The notes: generated by a model from the sequence alone, not told the origin. 64,000 nucleotides of DNA from UBA7430 sp002478765 (GCA_943789355.1 CALSTU010000004.1:496001-560000); one strand, 5' to 3'; shown: positions 52,287 through 61,325, counted from the stretch's first letter. A program made the numbers and translations.

Positions 52287-53450
52287 TTAAGACTCCCTTC
52301 TTTCTATTTCTTTGTTCACAAGATTTAATTCTCGCCCTGTTTGACCTGCAATCGATTTGTTTTCTTCGGCACGACGAATCAGGTATGGCAACATTTTTTT
52401 AATAGGGCCATAGGGCATGTATTTCAAAACATTGTAACCGTCATTTGCTAAATTGTAACTGATGTGGTCACTCATTCCGAGCAGTTGAGCAAAGTATACA
52501 CTACTGTTGTTTTTTTCAATCTTGTAGGTTTTCATTAACTGCATCAGATATCTTGAGCTTTGTTCGTTGTGAGTACCTGCACAAATAGATATTCCATGTA
52601 TGTTTTCACATGCATACTCAAGAGCGGAGTCATAATCATTATCGCAATCGTATTTATTTATCTGTATGGGAGTTTTATAGCCCATTTTTTTCGCACGACT
52701 GTTTTCTTTCTCTAGGTATGCACCTCTGACAATTTTAAATCCTAAAAAGTAACCGTTTAGCTTCGAGTCTTTATGAATTCTTTTTAGGTAATCCAGTCGA
52801 TCACTCCTGTACATTTGAAGTGTATTAAAAACAATAGCTCGCTCTTTATTAAAGGTTTTCATCATACCTTCCGTTATGTTATCAATGGCGTCTTGGATCC
52901 AACTTTCTTCCGCATCGATCATAACGGATATGCTTGCTTGATCTGCTTTTTTACAAATCTTATTAATTCGATGAATCATTCGATCGTATTCTTGTTGGTC
53001 TTCCAGGTTGAGTTTTGTTTTGCGACTTACTTTTTCAAGTATTTCAATGCGACCTAGACTGGAAACCTTAAAAACACAAAAAGGTATGCTGAAGCTTTTT
53101 TTAGCAGCAATAATATTTTGTAGGATTTGATTTAGCGATTCCTTAAAGTCATCTTCTGTGGCTTTGCCTTCAACCGAGTAGTCAAGAACCGTTTTGATGT
53201 TGTAGGATGCCAAGGTGTCTATTTTAGAATGACAATCATCAACAGTTTCACCACCACAAAACACATCAACAATTGTATTTTTTAACAAAGGCGTTATGGG
53301 CAACCGAAGGCGAAGTGCTAATTTGAGCGCATGACTACCGATTCGAGTAAGCTTTGAATGCCGCATGAAACTGAACATGTGTAGCGTTTTTTGAAGTTTT
53401 TTATCTGACAGAGGCTGAAACGCAATCTCCGTATTTTTGAATGAAACCAT
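52287..53450 (-). CDS. Proline dehydrogenase
   Basis: FAD-dependent PRODH of 387 aa, oxidising proline to pyrroline-5-carboxylate in the membrane-linked respiratory chain. The beta/alpha barrel has ISVMIDAEESWIQDA, FKIVRGAYLEKE (substrate-binding RGAYLEKE) and GTHNEQSSRYL; the C-terminal YGPIKKMLPYLIRRAEEN block is characteristic. The RxxR-type substrate site is visible in LIRRAEENKS. There is no fused P5C dehydrogenase, so that gene is elsewhere. An inverted repeat lies in its leader. Confidence 0.93.
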   Translation of the reverse strand: MVSFKNTEIAFQPLSDKKLQKTLHMFSFMRHSKLTRIGSHALKLALRLRLPITPLLKNTIVDVFCGGETVDDCHSKIDTLASYNIKTVLDYSVEGKATEDDFKESLNQILQNIIAAKKSFSIPFCVFKVSSLGRIEILEKVSRKTKLNLEDQQEYDRMIHRINKICKKADQASISVMIDAEESWIQDAIDNITEGMMKTFNKERAIVFNTLQMYRSDRLDYLKRIHKDSKLNGYFLGFKIVRGAYLEKENSRAKKMGYKTPIQINKYDCDNDYDSALEYACENIHGISICAGTHNEQSSRYLMQLMKTYKIEKNNSSVYFAQLLGMSDHISYNLANDGYNVLKYMPYGPIKKMLPYLIRRAEENKSIAGQTGRELNLVNKEIERRES

Positions 53451-53469
53451 AAATAATGCTTAGTTGAAT

Positions 53470-53487
53470 GATTACGTTAATGTAATC
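53470..53487. repeat. Inverted repeat upstream of proline dehydrogenase
   Basis: GATTAC, six bases, GTAATC, centred about 28 nt upstream of the ATG at 53450, between a candidate -7 box (TATATTTG, minus strand, 53530-53537) and the gene. A candidate operator for a proline or amino-acid regulator. Confidence 0.35.
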
Positions 53488-53529
53488 TCGGATACTCAAT
53501 AGCAAAATTCAGTCCATTTGTATGCTATG

Positions 53530-53537
53530 CAAATATA
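53530..53537 (-). promoter_or_regulatory. -7 box of the proline dehydrogenase promoter
   Basis: TATATTTG on the minus strand matches TAnnTTTG, about 80 nt upstream of the ATG. Confidence 0.4.
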
Positions 53538-53642
53538 AATTTAATATTGATAATTTGTTTTTTTTCATAGGTTTATGGCCTTTAGATCAGGTCTAGATTA
53601 ATTAAATTAGTCATTGATTTATGGTGGTGTTGTTTGCTTTCC

Positions 53643-53650
53643 TATCTTTG
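53643..53650 (+). promoter_or_regulatory. -7 box of the aroB promoter
   Basis: TATCTTTG matches TAnnTTTG, 25 nt before the GTG at 53676. It lies within the upstream open frame, so starts 5' of it are unlikely. Confidence 0.55.
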
Positions 53651-53675
53651 TTTTTTCAAAATTAAAAAGTACTCT

Positions 53676-54749
53676 GTGGAGATTCAATCGGATAACTATT
53701 CTATTTACATTGGGGATGAGGTTTTACAAGATTTCAACCGTATTCTAGAGGATTGTCAAGGACAATATTCAAAGGTGTTTATATTTTGTGATGAAAATTC
53801 CTCTCGCTATTGTTTGCCTTATTTAATTGATCAGGTCCCCATGCTTATCGGAGCTGAATTGATAGAGATTGAATCTGGTGAGCAAAACAAAACACTTTCT
53901 ATATGTCACGATGTTTGGAAAACGATAAGTGAATCAAACGCTGATAGAAATGCCTTCGTCGTAAATTTAGGTGGAGGTGTGATTTGTGATATGGGAGGAA
54001 TGATAGCTTCTTTGTACAAAAGGGGCGTTCGTTTTTTTCACATCCCTACAACGCTTTTATCTCAGGTTGATGCCTCTGTTGGAGGAAAGGTAGCTGTTGA
54101 TCTAGACGGTCATAAAAATCAAATAGGGTTGTTTAGAAACCCCGACTTGGTTCTTATTGTCCCTGAATTTTTGAAAACTTTACCAGAAAGACATTGGGTA
54201 AGCGGGATGGCTGAGGTCTACAAACATGCATTGATATCAGATGCAGAATATTGGTCCTTTTTAAGTGATCTTAATTTAAAAGATGATGCGTATTTGTCTG
54301 AAATGCTTCATAAATCGATTTCTATAAAAAATGAGATTGTTCTAGAAGATTGGGAAGAGAAAGGTTTGCGCAAGACTTTAAATTTCGGCCATACAATTGG
54401 GCACGCTATAGAAAGTCAGGCCTTGGAAAAAGGACGAGATTTACTACACGGAGAAGCGATTGCTGTAGGAATGTTAGTTGAAATCATTTTGTCGCAAATG
54501 ATGAATGGATTTAATGATGAAGACTTTGAAACAATCAAGTCAGCCTTTAGTAAGGTGTTCCCACTTCAAAAAATTGATGAAAATGAGCTGCCTGATTTAA
54601 TAGAATGGATGCGTCACGATAAAAAGAATGATGATTCACAAATTAACTTCACATTGCTGAAAAAAATTGGAGTGTCTGAATTCAATAAAATTTGTACTGT
54701 AGACCAAATCGAAGCGGCTATTAGAACTTATAACACCCGTTTAAATTGA
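53676..54749 (+). CDS. aroB: 3-dehydroquinate synthase
   Basis: Second step of the shikimate pathway, cyclising DAHP to 3-dehydroquinate with bound NAD and Zn. 357 aa from a GTG start that gives VEIQSDNYSIYIGDEV; an upstream TTG at 53634 is rejected because the -7 box lies between. Key blocks: NLGGGVICDMGGMIAS, TTLLSQVDASVGGKVAVD and FGHTIGHAIESQ with the metal-binding His. Its stop overlaps aroA in a TTGA, so they are coupled. Confidence 0.95.
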   Translation: MEIQSDNYSIYIGDEVLQDFNRILEDCQGQYSKVFIFCDENSSRYCLPYLIDQVPMLIGAELIEIESGEQNKTLSICHDVWKTISESNADRNAFVVNLGGGVICDMGGMIASLYKRGVRFFHIPTTLLSQVDASVGGKVAVDLDGHKNQIGLFRNPDLVLIVPEFLKTLPERHWVSGMAEVYKHALISDAEYWSFLSDLNLKDDAYLSEMLHKSISIKNEIVLEDWEEKGLRKTLNFGHTIGHAIESQALEKGRDLLHGEAIAVGMLVEIILSQMMNGFNDEDFETIKSAFSKVFPLQKIDENELPDLIEWMRHDKKNDDSQINFTLLKKIGVSEFNKICTVDQIEAAIRTYNTRLN

Positions 54750-55978
54750 AAGTAAAAATTCAAACAGAAACCAAAACACTCAAGGGGAACCTTAAGTTGA
54801 CTGGATCAAAGAGTATTTCCAATCGATTGTTGATACTTCAAGCCTTGTCTGGACAGATGAGTCCCTTAAACAATCTTTCAAACTCAGACGATACGACCGT
54901 ATTGTTAAAGGCGATTTCTTCAAAAGAATCGACTGTTGATGTGGGGATTGCAGGGACTGCAATGCGGTTTTTGACAGCTTACCTATCGATACAAGAATCG
55001 GACTGCGTGCTTACAGGAGCTTCAAGAATGAAAGAACGTCCGATTAAAGATCTGGTAGACGCCTTGTCCGGCTTGGGTGCTGAAATTGATTATATCGAAA
55101 AAGAAGGTTATCCCCCGCTGAATATCAAAGGGAAGAAGCTGCAAGGAGGCGATCTAAGTATCAATGCCGATGTATCGAGTCAGTTTATTTCAGCTATTTT
55201 GATGATTTCTCCCTACTTCGAAAAAGGAATTAGGCTTCGTTTAAAAGGTGAAGTATTATCGCGACCATACATAGAAATGACTTTAAATCTCATGCAACAA
55301 CAAGGTGTTGGGCATGTTTGGGAAGCTGATACGATTACGATTCTCCCCGGGGAATATTCAGATAATGTGCGAGATGTTGAGTCCGACTGGTCTTCAATAT
55401 CATACATATTCGAGTTGGCAGCATTGAGTGATTCTGCAGAGATAAGACTCAAGCAAGTAGATAAAATTTCAGTGCAAGGAGATCAGGAAGGGATGAACTA
55501 TTTCAAGTTGCTTGGCGTTGATTCAAGTATTGAGAATGGGGAATTAACTTTAAGAAAACAAGTTGGTTTTACGCGACCGGATATTCTCGAGTTTGACTGT
55601 ACAAAAACACCAGATTTAGCGCAGACTCTAGCGGCAACAACTTGTGCGTTGGGTATCCCAATGAATATAAAAGGCCTTAAAAGCTTGCCGATTAAGGAAA
55701 CCGATCGTTTGATGGCACTTAAGGTAGAGTTAGAGAAGTGTGGGGCTGAGATTCACATCATAAACAATGAGGCTTTAGAGATCATTCCCGGGCCAGACTT
55801 CTCCAACAAGGATTTCAATTTTGAAACCTATGGAGATCATCGTATGGCTTTGTGTCTTGCTCCTTTGGCGCTCAAAGCCAATTCGATAACGCTCAACAAT
55901 CCTTTGGTCGTCAATAAGTCTTACAAATCATATTGGAATGATTTGAAAGAGCTCCATTTTGATGTGGAGGTATCCTAG
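54746..55978 (+). CDS. aroA: 3-phosphoshikimate 1-carboxyvinyltransferase (EPSP synthase)
   Basis: Sixth shikimate step. 410 aa, a little shorter than the E. coli enzyme (427). Substrate-binding blocks: LTGSKSISNRLLIL, GIAGTAMRFLTAYL, SQFISAILM, LSRPYIEMTL and LPIKETDRLMALK. The start is a TTG within the aroB stop. It is the last gene here and overlaps the HhH-barrel gene tail to tail by four bases. Residues around GTAMRF differ from the glyphosate-type class I sequence, but I cannot judge resistance. Confidence 0.95.
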   Translation: MKVKIQTETKTLKGNLKLTGSKSISNRLLILQALSGQMSPLNNLSNSDDTTVLLKAISSKESTVDVGIAGTAMRFLTAYLSIQESDCVLTGASRMKERPIKDLVDALSGLGAEIDYIEKEGYPPLNIKGKKLQGGDLSINADVSSQFISAILMISPYFEKGIRLRLKGEVLSRPYIEMTLNLMQQQGVGHVWEADTITILPGEYSDNVRDVESDWSSISYIFELAALSDSAEIRLKQVDKISVQGDQEGMNYFKLLGVDSSIENGELTLRKQVGFTRPDILEFDCTKTPDLAQTLAATTCALGIPMNIKGLKSLPIKETDRLMALKVELEKCGAEIHIINNEALEIIPGPDFSNKDFNFETYGDHRMALCLAPLALKANSITLNNPLVVNKSYKSYWNDLKELHFDVEVS

Positions 55979-57795
55979 TTTGAGGACCACTTCAGATAAA
56001 TGCTAAATTCTGTTCTTGAGCTTCCGTTAATGCGTTCGTTGCCGGAACCAATATGGTTTCTGTCTGAATAGCCTATTTGCATGAGTTGGGCTCCATACTT
56101 GATTGATTTTGACCATTTCCTCTGGTAGGTTGCACTGTAGATGCTTCCACTGCCATTAATAAATCTCGAATTATAGATTCCTAATACATACGGGCTTTTC
56201 CAATACATTGTTTGATTACGGGTATTAAATATCCCATATGAAAAACACGATTTACTTTTTTTCTTGGTGTTTGTCCAATTCATTTTAAAGTTGAGATTCG
56301 TGTTTTTCAGTTCTGAATTATCTATGCACTCTCCAGTCATGTGTAGAACTAATGCAGGGCTTAGTTTTTCTTGGTAATTGATGTACAGTTTGTTTATTGT
56401 TTTCGTATTTGTTTTTTTTTGAAGTTTAACAATTACTTTCCGAAGGGATGTGACTCTTGATATCTCAACTGATTTTTTTTCACCGGGTAAAATTACAGAA
56501 TACTCCTGTTTGTTGTAATTGGGGTAGTATTGGTCAAAAGTAGCGTTCAAATGCCATTTTTCGTTAAAAATGTATTGAAATGAATACAAAAACCCTCTTT
56601 CGTACCCATTACTAAAGCTGCTGTAATCTGCCCTGAATGCATTAAGAAATCCATAATCTCTATTTCGATATTGAAGGGATAACAAGCTGTTGCTAGAAAT
56701 ACTGAACGTAAGTTTTTGGAGCGTAGCCCAAAGCTGAAAGTTTTGTGAGGTAATTTCTCCTGAGTAGTTGATGTTGAAATAGTTTTTGGAGAAGAATAGA
56801 CTCTGGAGTAAATGATACTCTTGGTTATTTTTCATCGATTCGTAGTAGACCCCACTCCAAGATATTTTGCCTTGTTTTATTTTTCTATTGATCCAAAGTC
56901 CCAGTATATGTTCTTTGATTTTTTTTCTTCTTTGGATTTCAGAAACAGATCTATGAAGTCCTGACTCAGGATTTACAGGAAGTTTTCTGATTGATGTGAA
57001 TAGTCCTAAATTCAATCTGTTGTATGCCCATTGTACGGATCCTCCTTGAAAATAACGGTGCTCTTTGGAGCTTAACGTTTCCTTTACCGTAAACAAAGGG
57101 GAATAACTAAGAAAGTAGGGGTTGTTTATTCTATAACTTGTACCAAACAACAACCCTTCACCAAGGTTTAGATCGTATTTACCTAGGATAATTTTGTAAC
57201 GTTTCTGAGCGTTTTTAAAGGCTATATATCCTCCGAGGTTGTTTACGCCGTCATTTTTATACCAAAAAGGTTCTCCTGCATCTTTTTCACAATTTATACC
57301 GATATCCCAACCGTTCTTCATTTGCATTCGAAACCTAATGTGGGATTTAAACCTACTCCCCACATAAGTTTTATTTGTGTGGCCATGATTGTCTTGTATT
57401 TGACGTTTGATGCTTGTATAGAATACATTCTTTTTTATCCTCAAGCTTTGGCCCTTTTTTTCGGATACACGAATAAACTTTTTGATTCTTTTTAGAGCTT
57501 CTATCTCTATGTTTATTCCCTGAAGTTCATAGATTGAAACTAGTTTTCGATTTTGGCAATATGCTTGAATTCTTTTGCACTCGACTTCGGATATGAGATT
57601 GAGTAAAGACAATTGTTCTAAATCGATTGAATTGTTTAAATCAATAGGGTTGTCTGAGTAATAATCCCATAAGTCACTTAATTTTTCAATTGATTCGGTG
57701 TGATATTTAGATGCTGCATATTCAAATTGTTTTGAAAAGTCTTGAGCGATAGAGTTCCAGTAAAGTGAGAGGGATATAAAAACCCATTTAACCAT
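55975..57795 (-). CDS. Helix-hairpin-helix protein with outer-membrane beta-barrel
   Basis: 606 aa, exported by a signal peptide (about 1-17, ending NSIAQ). Residues about 40-110 carry a ComEA-like helix-hairpin-helix unit (PIDLNNSIDLEQLSLLNLIS and KLVSIYELQGINIEIE, with the I-D-L-N-N start). Residues about 120-606 form a predicted barrel with many alternating strands and a C-terminal SSN. A known Bacteroidota layout; function unclear. Overlaps its partner barrel gene by eight bases (57788-57795) and aroA tail to tail. Possible role in DNA binding or uptake (inference). Confidence 0.75.
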   Translation of the reverse strand: MVKWVFISLSLYWNSIAQDFSKQFEYAASKYHTESIEKLSDLWDYYSDNPIDLNNSIDLEQLSLLNLISEVECKRIQAYCQNRKLVSIYELQGINIEIEALKRIKKFIRVSEKKGQSLRIKKNVFYTSIKRQIQDNHGHTNKTYVGSRFKSHIRFRMQMKNGWDIGINCEKDAGEPFWYKNDGVNNLGGYIAFKNAQKRYKIILGKYDLNLGEGLLFGTSYRINNPYFLSYSPLFTVKETLSSKEHRYFQGGSVQWAYNRLNLGLFTSIRKLPVNPESGLHRSVSEIQRRKKIKEHILGLWINRKIKQGKISWSGVYYESMKNNQEYHLLQSLFFSKNYFNINYSGEITSQNFQLWATLQKLTFSISSNSLLSLQYRNRDYGFLNAFRADYSSFSNGYERGFLYSFQYIFNEKWHLNATFDQYYPNYNKQEYSVILPGEKKSVEISRVTSLRKVIVKLQKKTNTKTINKLYINYQEKLSPALVLHMTGECIDNSELKNTNLNFKMNWTNTKKKSKSCFSYGIFNTRNQTMYWKSPYVLGIYNSRFINGSGSIYSATYQRKWSKSIKYGAQLMQIGYSDRNHIGSGNERINGSSRTEFSIYLKWSSN

Positions 57796-58534
57796 TGGTT
57801 GGGTGGTAAATTAATGATAAGCCTATTCTATTTGCCCATGCATGTGTTTTGTATGAAGTATAGAATTCAAAGGGCTCTTTAATATACCCTATTTTAATGC
57901 CGTACTGAGAAATGGTTAGTGCATGAATGATACTCATGTTAAAAGAGTTTTCATAACTGTACTTTAACTCGTGTTGCACATGAGAATTAGGGGCAAGCGA
58001 TTCTTCTGCTTGTAAAATGGAAGTTAAGTTTACATTCCAATGGTATCGTCCACATAAAATCAACCGACTTGTAATGTCGTTCTTGACATAACTGCTATTG
58101 AATGGGTTCTCTATGAATAGTTCAACTTCGTAGTGTTTATTTACGTAGTTCCACCCCAGGTCAAAGCTAACGGTGTACTGTTTCTGAAATCCAGGACTTG
58201 TCGCTCTGTGAAGGTTTAGGTTTAATCCGAAATTTATTTTGGAACTTATCTTTTGTGCCGTTGAAAGTGTGAACTTCTGCTCTTTGTATTTCGTGTATCC
58301 ATATTGGTGGTAAGAACCTTGTATTGGTTGTCTCCTGAATTTAATAACGGCCCCTATTTTATGAGCCTTAATACCAAAATCATGATTTATTATGGAATGT
58401 TTGGTGTATAAAGCAGGCGTGTTAATTTGCTTTAGTAAAGCTGGATTGTTGAAGTCTTTGAATAGAAATTCATTGTTTTGACCAAGGCAATAAAAGTTTA
58501 TTAGCACCATGGCGATCTGTGCTATTTTTACCAT
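57788..58534 (-). CDS. Small exported beta-barrel-like protein
   Basis: 248 aa. A signal peptide (about 1-18, ending LGQ) is followed by about 12 predicted short strands rich in Tyr, Asn and aromatic residues, for example FTLSTAQKISSKINFGLNLNL split as FTLSTAQKI and INFGLNLNL, and a C-terminal RIGLSLIYHPTNG. Family not recognised; it resembles a small PorV/FadL-like or OmpW-like barrel only in general. Gene overlap and orientation put it first in a pair with the HhH-barrel protein. Confidence 0.6.
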   Translation of the reverse strand: MVKIAQIAMVLINFYCLGQNNEFLFKDFNNPALLKQINTPALYTKHSIINHDFGIKAHKIGAVIKFRRQPIQGSYHQYGYTKYKEQKFTLSTAQKISSKINFGLNLNLHRATSPGFQKQYTVSFDLGWNYVNKHYEVELFIENPFNSSYVKNDITSRLILCGRYHWNVNLTSILQAEESLAPNSHVQHELKYSYENSFNMSIIHALTISQYGIKIGYIKEPFEFYTSYKTHAWANRIGLSLIYHPTNG

Positions 58535-58682
58535 ATTATGTAAGTATATATTATAAAGTGTTTACATGCTTTTGTTTCAAATAAACCAATTAAAGGATCT
58601 AAGAGACTTGATTAAAGCAATATAAATATATAAAAAAATACTTATATAGTTTTACTGAAATTATTTTTTACCTGTGGACTGA

Positions 58683-58958
58683 TTAGATGCCTACAACTAA
58701 ATCAATAGCTTCAGCAATTTGAGGATGTTTTAGCGAGTAAAAAGTTTTTTTCCCTTTTCGTTCAGCAAGTAAAATATTCTTATTTCTAAGAATATTAAGT
58801 TGATGTGATGCAATGGCTTGTTTGATGTCTAGATTTTTGTAAATCTCAGTAACATTCATCTTTTCCGATTCAGCAAGAAGTTTTACAATACTTAATCTTA
58901 GTGGGTTAGATAAGGCTTTGAATACTTCAGCCGCATTCAATTTTTTTTCATATTCCAT
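58683..58958 (-). CDS. ArsR-family winged-helix regulator
   Basis: 91 aa with an ArsR/SmtB winged helix: ALSNPLRLSIVKLLAESEK, MNVTEIYKNLDIKQAIASHQLNILR split as MNVTEIYKNLDIK and ASHQLNILR, then LLAERKGKKTFYSL for the wing. No cysteine or ELCVC metal-binding box, so the signal is not the classical metal. The ATG at 58958 is preferred to a TTG at 58979. Target unknown; the upstream gap with a 14-bp palindrome is shared with a divergent XRE regulator. Confidence 0.88.
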   Translation of the reverse strand: MEYEKKLNAAEVFKALSNPLRLSIVKLLAESEKMNVTEIYKNLDIKQAIASHQLNILRNKNILLAERKGKKTFYSLKHPQIAEAIDLVVGI

Positions 58959-59277
58959 TATCAAATTTTTAAATGACAACTAATTCATTGCCAATATAGG
59001 TATTTATCAAATACATCACGTGAATTCTAGCTAAAAAAAATTCGTTATATTTGTATATTACCATACGTTAATATTATTGTGGTACAAATATTTTCGTTTT
59101 TAGGCTGCGCTTTTAGCGCTAAAACACCACTTTCTAGCTTCTAAAATCTAAGATATTAAATTGCGAAACCCTTAACTAGTTGATTGTCAGTCATTAAATA
59201 ATTTAATAAGACAACTATATGCTTGACGTATTATTTGTAATTATTCATGATATTTATCTATAGAAAAAATAACCTCT
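58959..59277. other. Regulatory gap between two divergent small regulators
   Basis: About 319 bases with no convincing gene. It is AT-rich, with a perfect 14-bp palindrome at 59111-59124 and a GCGC-TTTTA-GCGC hairpin overlapping it. It should hold the promoters of both the ArsR gene and the XRE gene. No TAnnTTTG box that fits either start is clear. Confidence 0.7.
59111..59124. promoter_or_regulatory. Perfect 14-bp palindrome, candidate operator
   Basis: TTTTAGCGCTAAAA is identical to its reverse complement and lies in the gap between the ArsR and XRE genes. Both regulator families bind palindromes, so it may be their autoregulatory site. The surrounding GCGC repeats could form a larger hairpin. 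Confidence 0.5.
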
Positions 59278-59499
59278 GTGTTGAAAAAAGAAGACTTAAA
59301 TATCAAGATTGCCGAGCGAATAATCCACTATCGCAAGGGACTAAATTTGTCGCAGGAAGACTTAGGAGATTTGTTGGATGTGAGTAAGCAAAACATTCAA
59401 ATGATTGAAAGTGGCAAACGTAACCCGGGTACATTCTTGCTGAAAAAAATCGCAAAAGCTTTGGGTGTATCTCTCTCAAAACTACTCGAAGGTATATAG
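59278..59499 (+). CDS. Small XRE/Cro-type HTH regulator
   Basis: 73 aa consisting almost only of a helix-turn-helix: RIIHYRKGLNLSQEDLGDLLDVSKQNIQMIES split as LNLSQEDLGDLLDVS and QNIQMIESG, then NPGTFLLKKIAKALGVSL. The start is GTG at 59278 or the adjacent TTG. No toxin partner follows, so it is probably not half of a toxin-antitoxin pair. It diverges from the ArsR gene and is convergent with the barrel gene of the Lol-like operon. Target unknown. Confidence 0.85.
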   Translation: MLKKEDLNIKIAERIIHYRKGLNLSQEDLGDLLDVSKQNIQMIESGKRNPGTFLLKKIAKALGVSLSKLLEGI

Positions 59500-59526
59500 A
59501 CTTTTCTCAACTTTTTTCTTTACCAA

Positions 59527-60654
59527 TCAAAAGTTCCACTGTAGTCTTGTGAAAACCGTTTGTTGTGTGTTTTCAGTTTCTCCCATAATTTCACTCCAAG
59601 TATTTTGACTACTAATCATCAAATCAATGGATTCCTTTATTGAAAACGTGATTTGTGGATTGATAAAAACAAAATCCAAATTTTTATCATGAATCAGAAC
59701 GCCTCCTACTTGAACAAGTGGGTAAAGAGTATGTTGTATTTGATACATGAAGTTGTACTCAAAGGGCATTGGGTTTTTAGCGGTCATTTCCATTTGAGAC
59801 AAGCCTAATGGATTAAACGAATTTGTTTTGCTTTTGTAAAGGCAGGTACCTGATACATAGACGCCATTTCTGAAATTGTAATCAAATCCGATACTTCCCA
59901 TAAATTCATTTAGATTTTTTTTGAAATCTTGGAAGAATGAAAACTCCCCCCTGAATCCCATTTTTTGCAATTGTCCGGACCAACCAAGTCCTAGGCAAAA
60001 ATCATCGTAGTATTTTGCGGTAAGCATCTGGAAATCATAATTGTAGATGTTTAACCGATACAAACCTGCAACGATGTCGTTGTTTACGGCAATCTCAATG
60101 GACTGATTTACTTTCGGGTAGTGCGTCATTCGAAAAGCATCTGTACCCGGGTTTTCAATGTAGTCAAAGTCGAAAAAGTTTGATTGATTGAACAGGTCAT
60201 GGGGGTTCCAGTAATTTTGGATTCCCCAGTTGATACGTTGTCTACCCAAGCGGAAATTCCAACGATTCTTTTCCCACTGAATGTAGAGACGATCTATTTG
60301 ATGGTTTAAGCCCAATTCATCTTTTGAAATTGAATGAAATGCCAGGGGGTCACGAACCAGGCTCTCTTTAAATCCATTTGAATTTTCTTTCCATTGATAC
60401 CCTGTGAACAATCGATTTCGAAGGCTAATTTGACTGCTGATATGATCTCCGACATACAAATGTCCATTCCATCGAAAATGTAATTGTTGATCTTGCCATT
60501 CCGACGGGCTTTGTGTGATTTTCGCCAAGTCAGCGTTAAAAAAGCTAAAACTATTTAGGTTGCTGGCATAGTAGTCTTGGTCAAAGTAAGTTTGAGCAGA
60601 TACTGATGAAACAGCAAGGGCGAAAAGGAATGTAATTTTCTTAAGGTAGTTCAT
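59527..60654 (-). CDS. Outer-membrane barrel of the Lol-like ABC operon
   Basis: 375 aa with a signal peptide (about 1-20, ending VSAQ) and a predicted beta-barrel ending QTVFTRLQWNF with terminal Phe. The segment WNFRLGRQRINWGIQNYWNP resembles porin-like or alginate-export-type barrels, but I cannot name the family. It is the last gene of the operon and overlaps the LolD-like gene by 14 bases, so it is coupled to it. This makes it the likely outer-membrane component of the ABC export system. Confidence 0.65.
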   Translation of the reverse strand: MNYLKKITFLFALAVSSVSAQTYFDQDYYASNLNSFSFFNADLAKITQSPSEWQDQQLHFRWNGHLYVGDHISSQISLRNRLFTGYQWKENSNGFKESLVRDPLAFHSISKDELGLNHQIDRLYIQWEKNRWNFRLGRQRINWGIQNYWNPHDLFNQSNFFDFDYIENPGTDAFRMTHYPKVNQSIEIAVNNDIVAGLYRLNIYNYDFQMLTAKYYDDFCLGLGWSGQLQKMGFRGEFSFFQDFKKNLNEFMGSIGFDYNFRNGVYVSGTCLYKSKTNSFNPLGLSQMEMTAKNPMPFEYNFMYQIQHTLYPLVQVGGVLIHDKNLDFVFINPQITFSIKESIDLMISSQNTWSEIMGETENTQQTVFTRLQWNF

Positions 60655-61324
60655 CGCTTATGATTTTACCGTCTTCAATGGTAATGATTCGTCGGGCTTT
60701 ATCAATAACTCTTTGGTCGTGCGTTGAAAATAAAAAAGTAATATTCTCTTTCTTATTCATCTCAGCCATAATATCCAGGAGTTTTGAGGTAGACTGGCTG
60801 TCTAAATTTGCGGTGGGTTCATCGGCCAGAATGAATCGAGGTTTTGATGCCAATGCTCTAGCAACGGCCACTCTTTGTTGCTGGCCTCCTGAGAGTTGAT
60901 TTGGTCTTACCTTTAATTTCTCCGCTAAGCCTACTTGCTCTAATAATTCTTCACTTCTTTTTTTTCTATCTTCCACAGGGATGCCTTGTAGAAGCATGAT
61001 GAATTCAACATTTTCTTGTGCGGTTAATACAGGAATTAAATTGTAGGCTTGAAAGACGAATCCGATATTTTTCAATCGAAAATCAATCAATTCATTTTCT
61101 TCCATTGTATTGAGGTTGGTGCCCGCGATTTCCACAGATCCCTCACTGATAGAATCTAGCCCTCCGATCATGTTTAAAAGGGTTGTTTTTCCGGACCCTG
61201 ATGGGCCTACAATTGCTGTAAATTCACCTTGACGGATCGATAAACTTACTCCATCGACTGCTTGAACTTCAAGATCGTTGTTTTTGTATAATTTACTGAG
61301 GTTTGTTGTTTTTATGATTTCCAT
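60641..61324 (-). CDS. LolD/MacB-type ABC transporter ATPase
   Basis: 227 aa. Walker A GPSGSGKTT, Q-loop FQAYNLIPVL, signature LSGGQQQRVAVARAL and Walker B FILADEPT are complete, and the length and LNMIGGLDSISEGSVEI block are those of LolD, MacB and FtsE-type ATPases. It powers the two FtsX-like permeases encoded upstream, one base from the nearer one. It overlaps the barrel gene by 14 bases. Confidence 0.93.
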   Translation of the reverse strand: MEIIKTTNLSKLYKNNDLEVQAVDGVSLSIRQGEFTAIVGPSGSGKTTLLNMIGGLDSISEGSVEIAGTNLNTMEENELIDFRLKNIGFVFQAYNLIPVLTAQENVEFIMLLQGIPVEDRKKRSEELLEQVGLAEKLKVRPNQLSGGQQQRVAVARALASKPRFILADEPTANLDSQSTSKLLDIMAEMNKKENITFLFSTHDQRVIDKARRIITIEDGKIISDELP

Positions 61325-61325
61325 A

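Noticed and set aside
59278..59499. XRE regulator as the antitoxin of a toxin-antitoxin pair
   Set aside because: The next gene is convergent and encodes an outer-membrane barrel; no toxin-like partner is adjacent.
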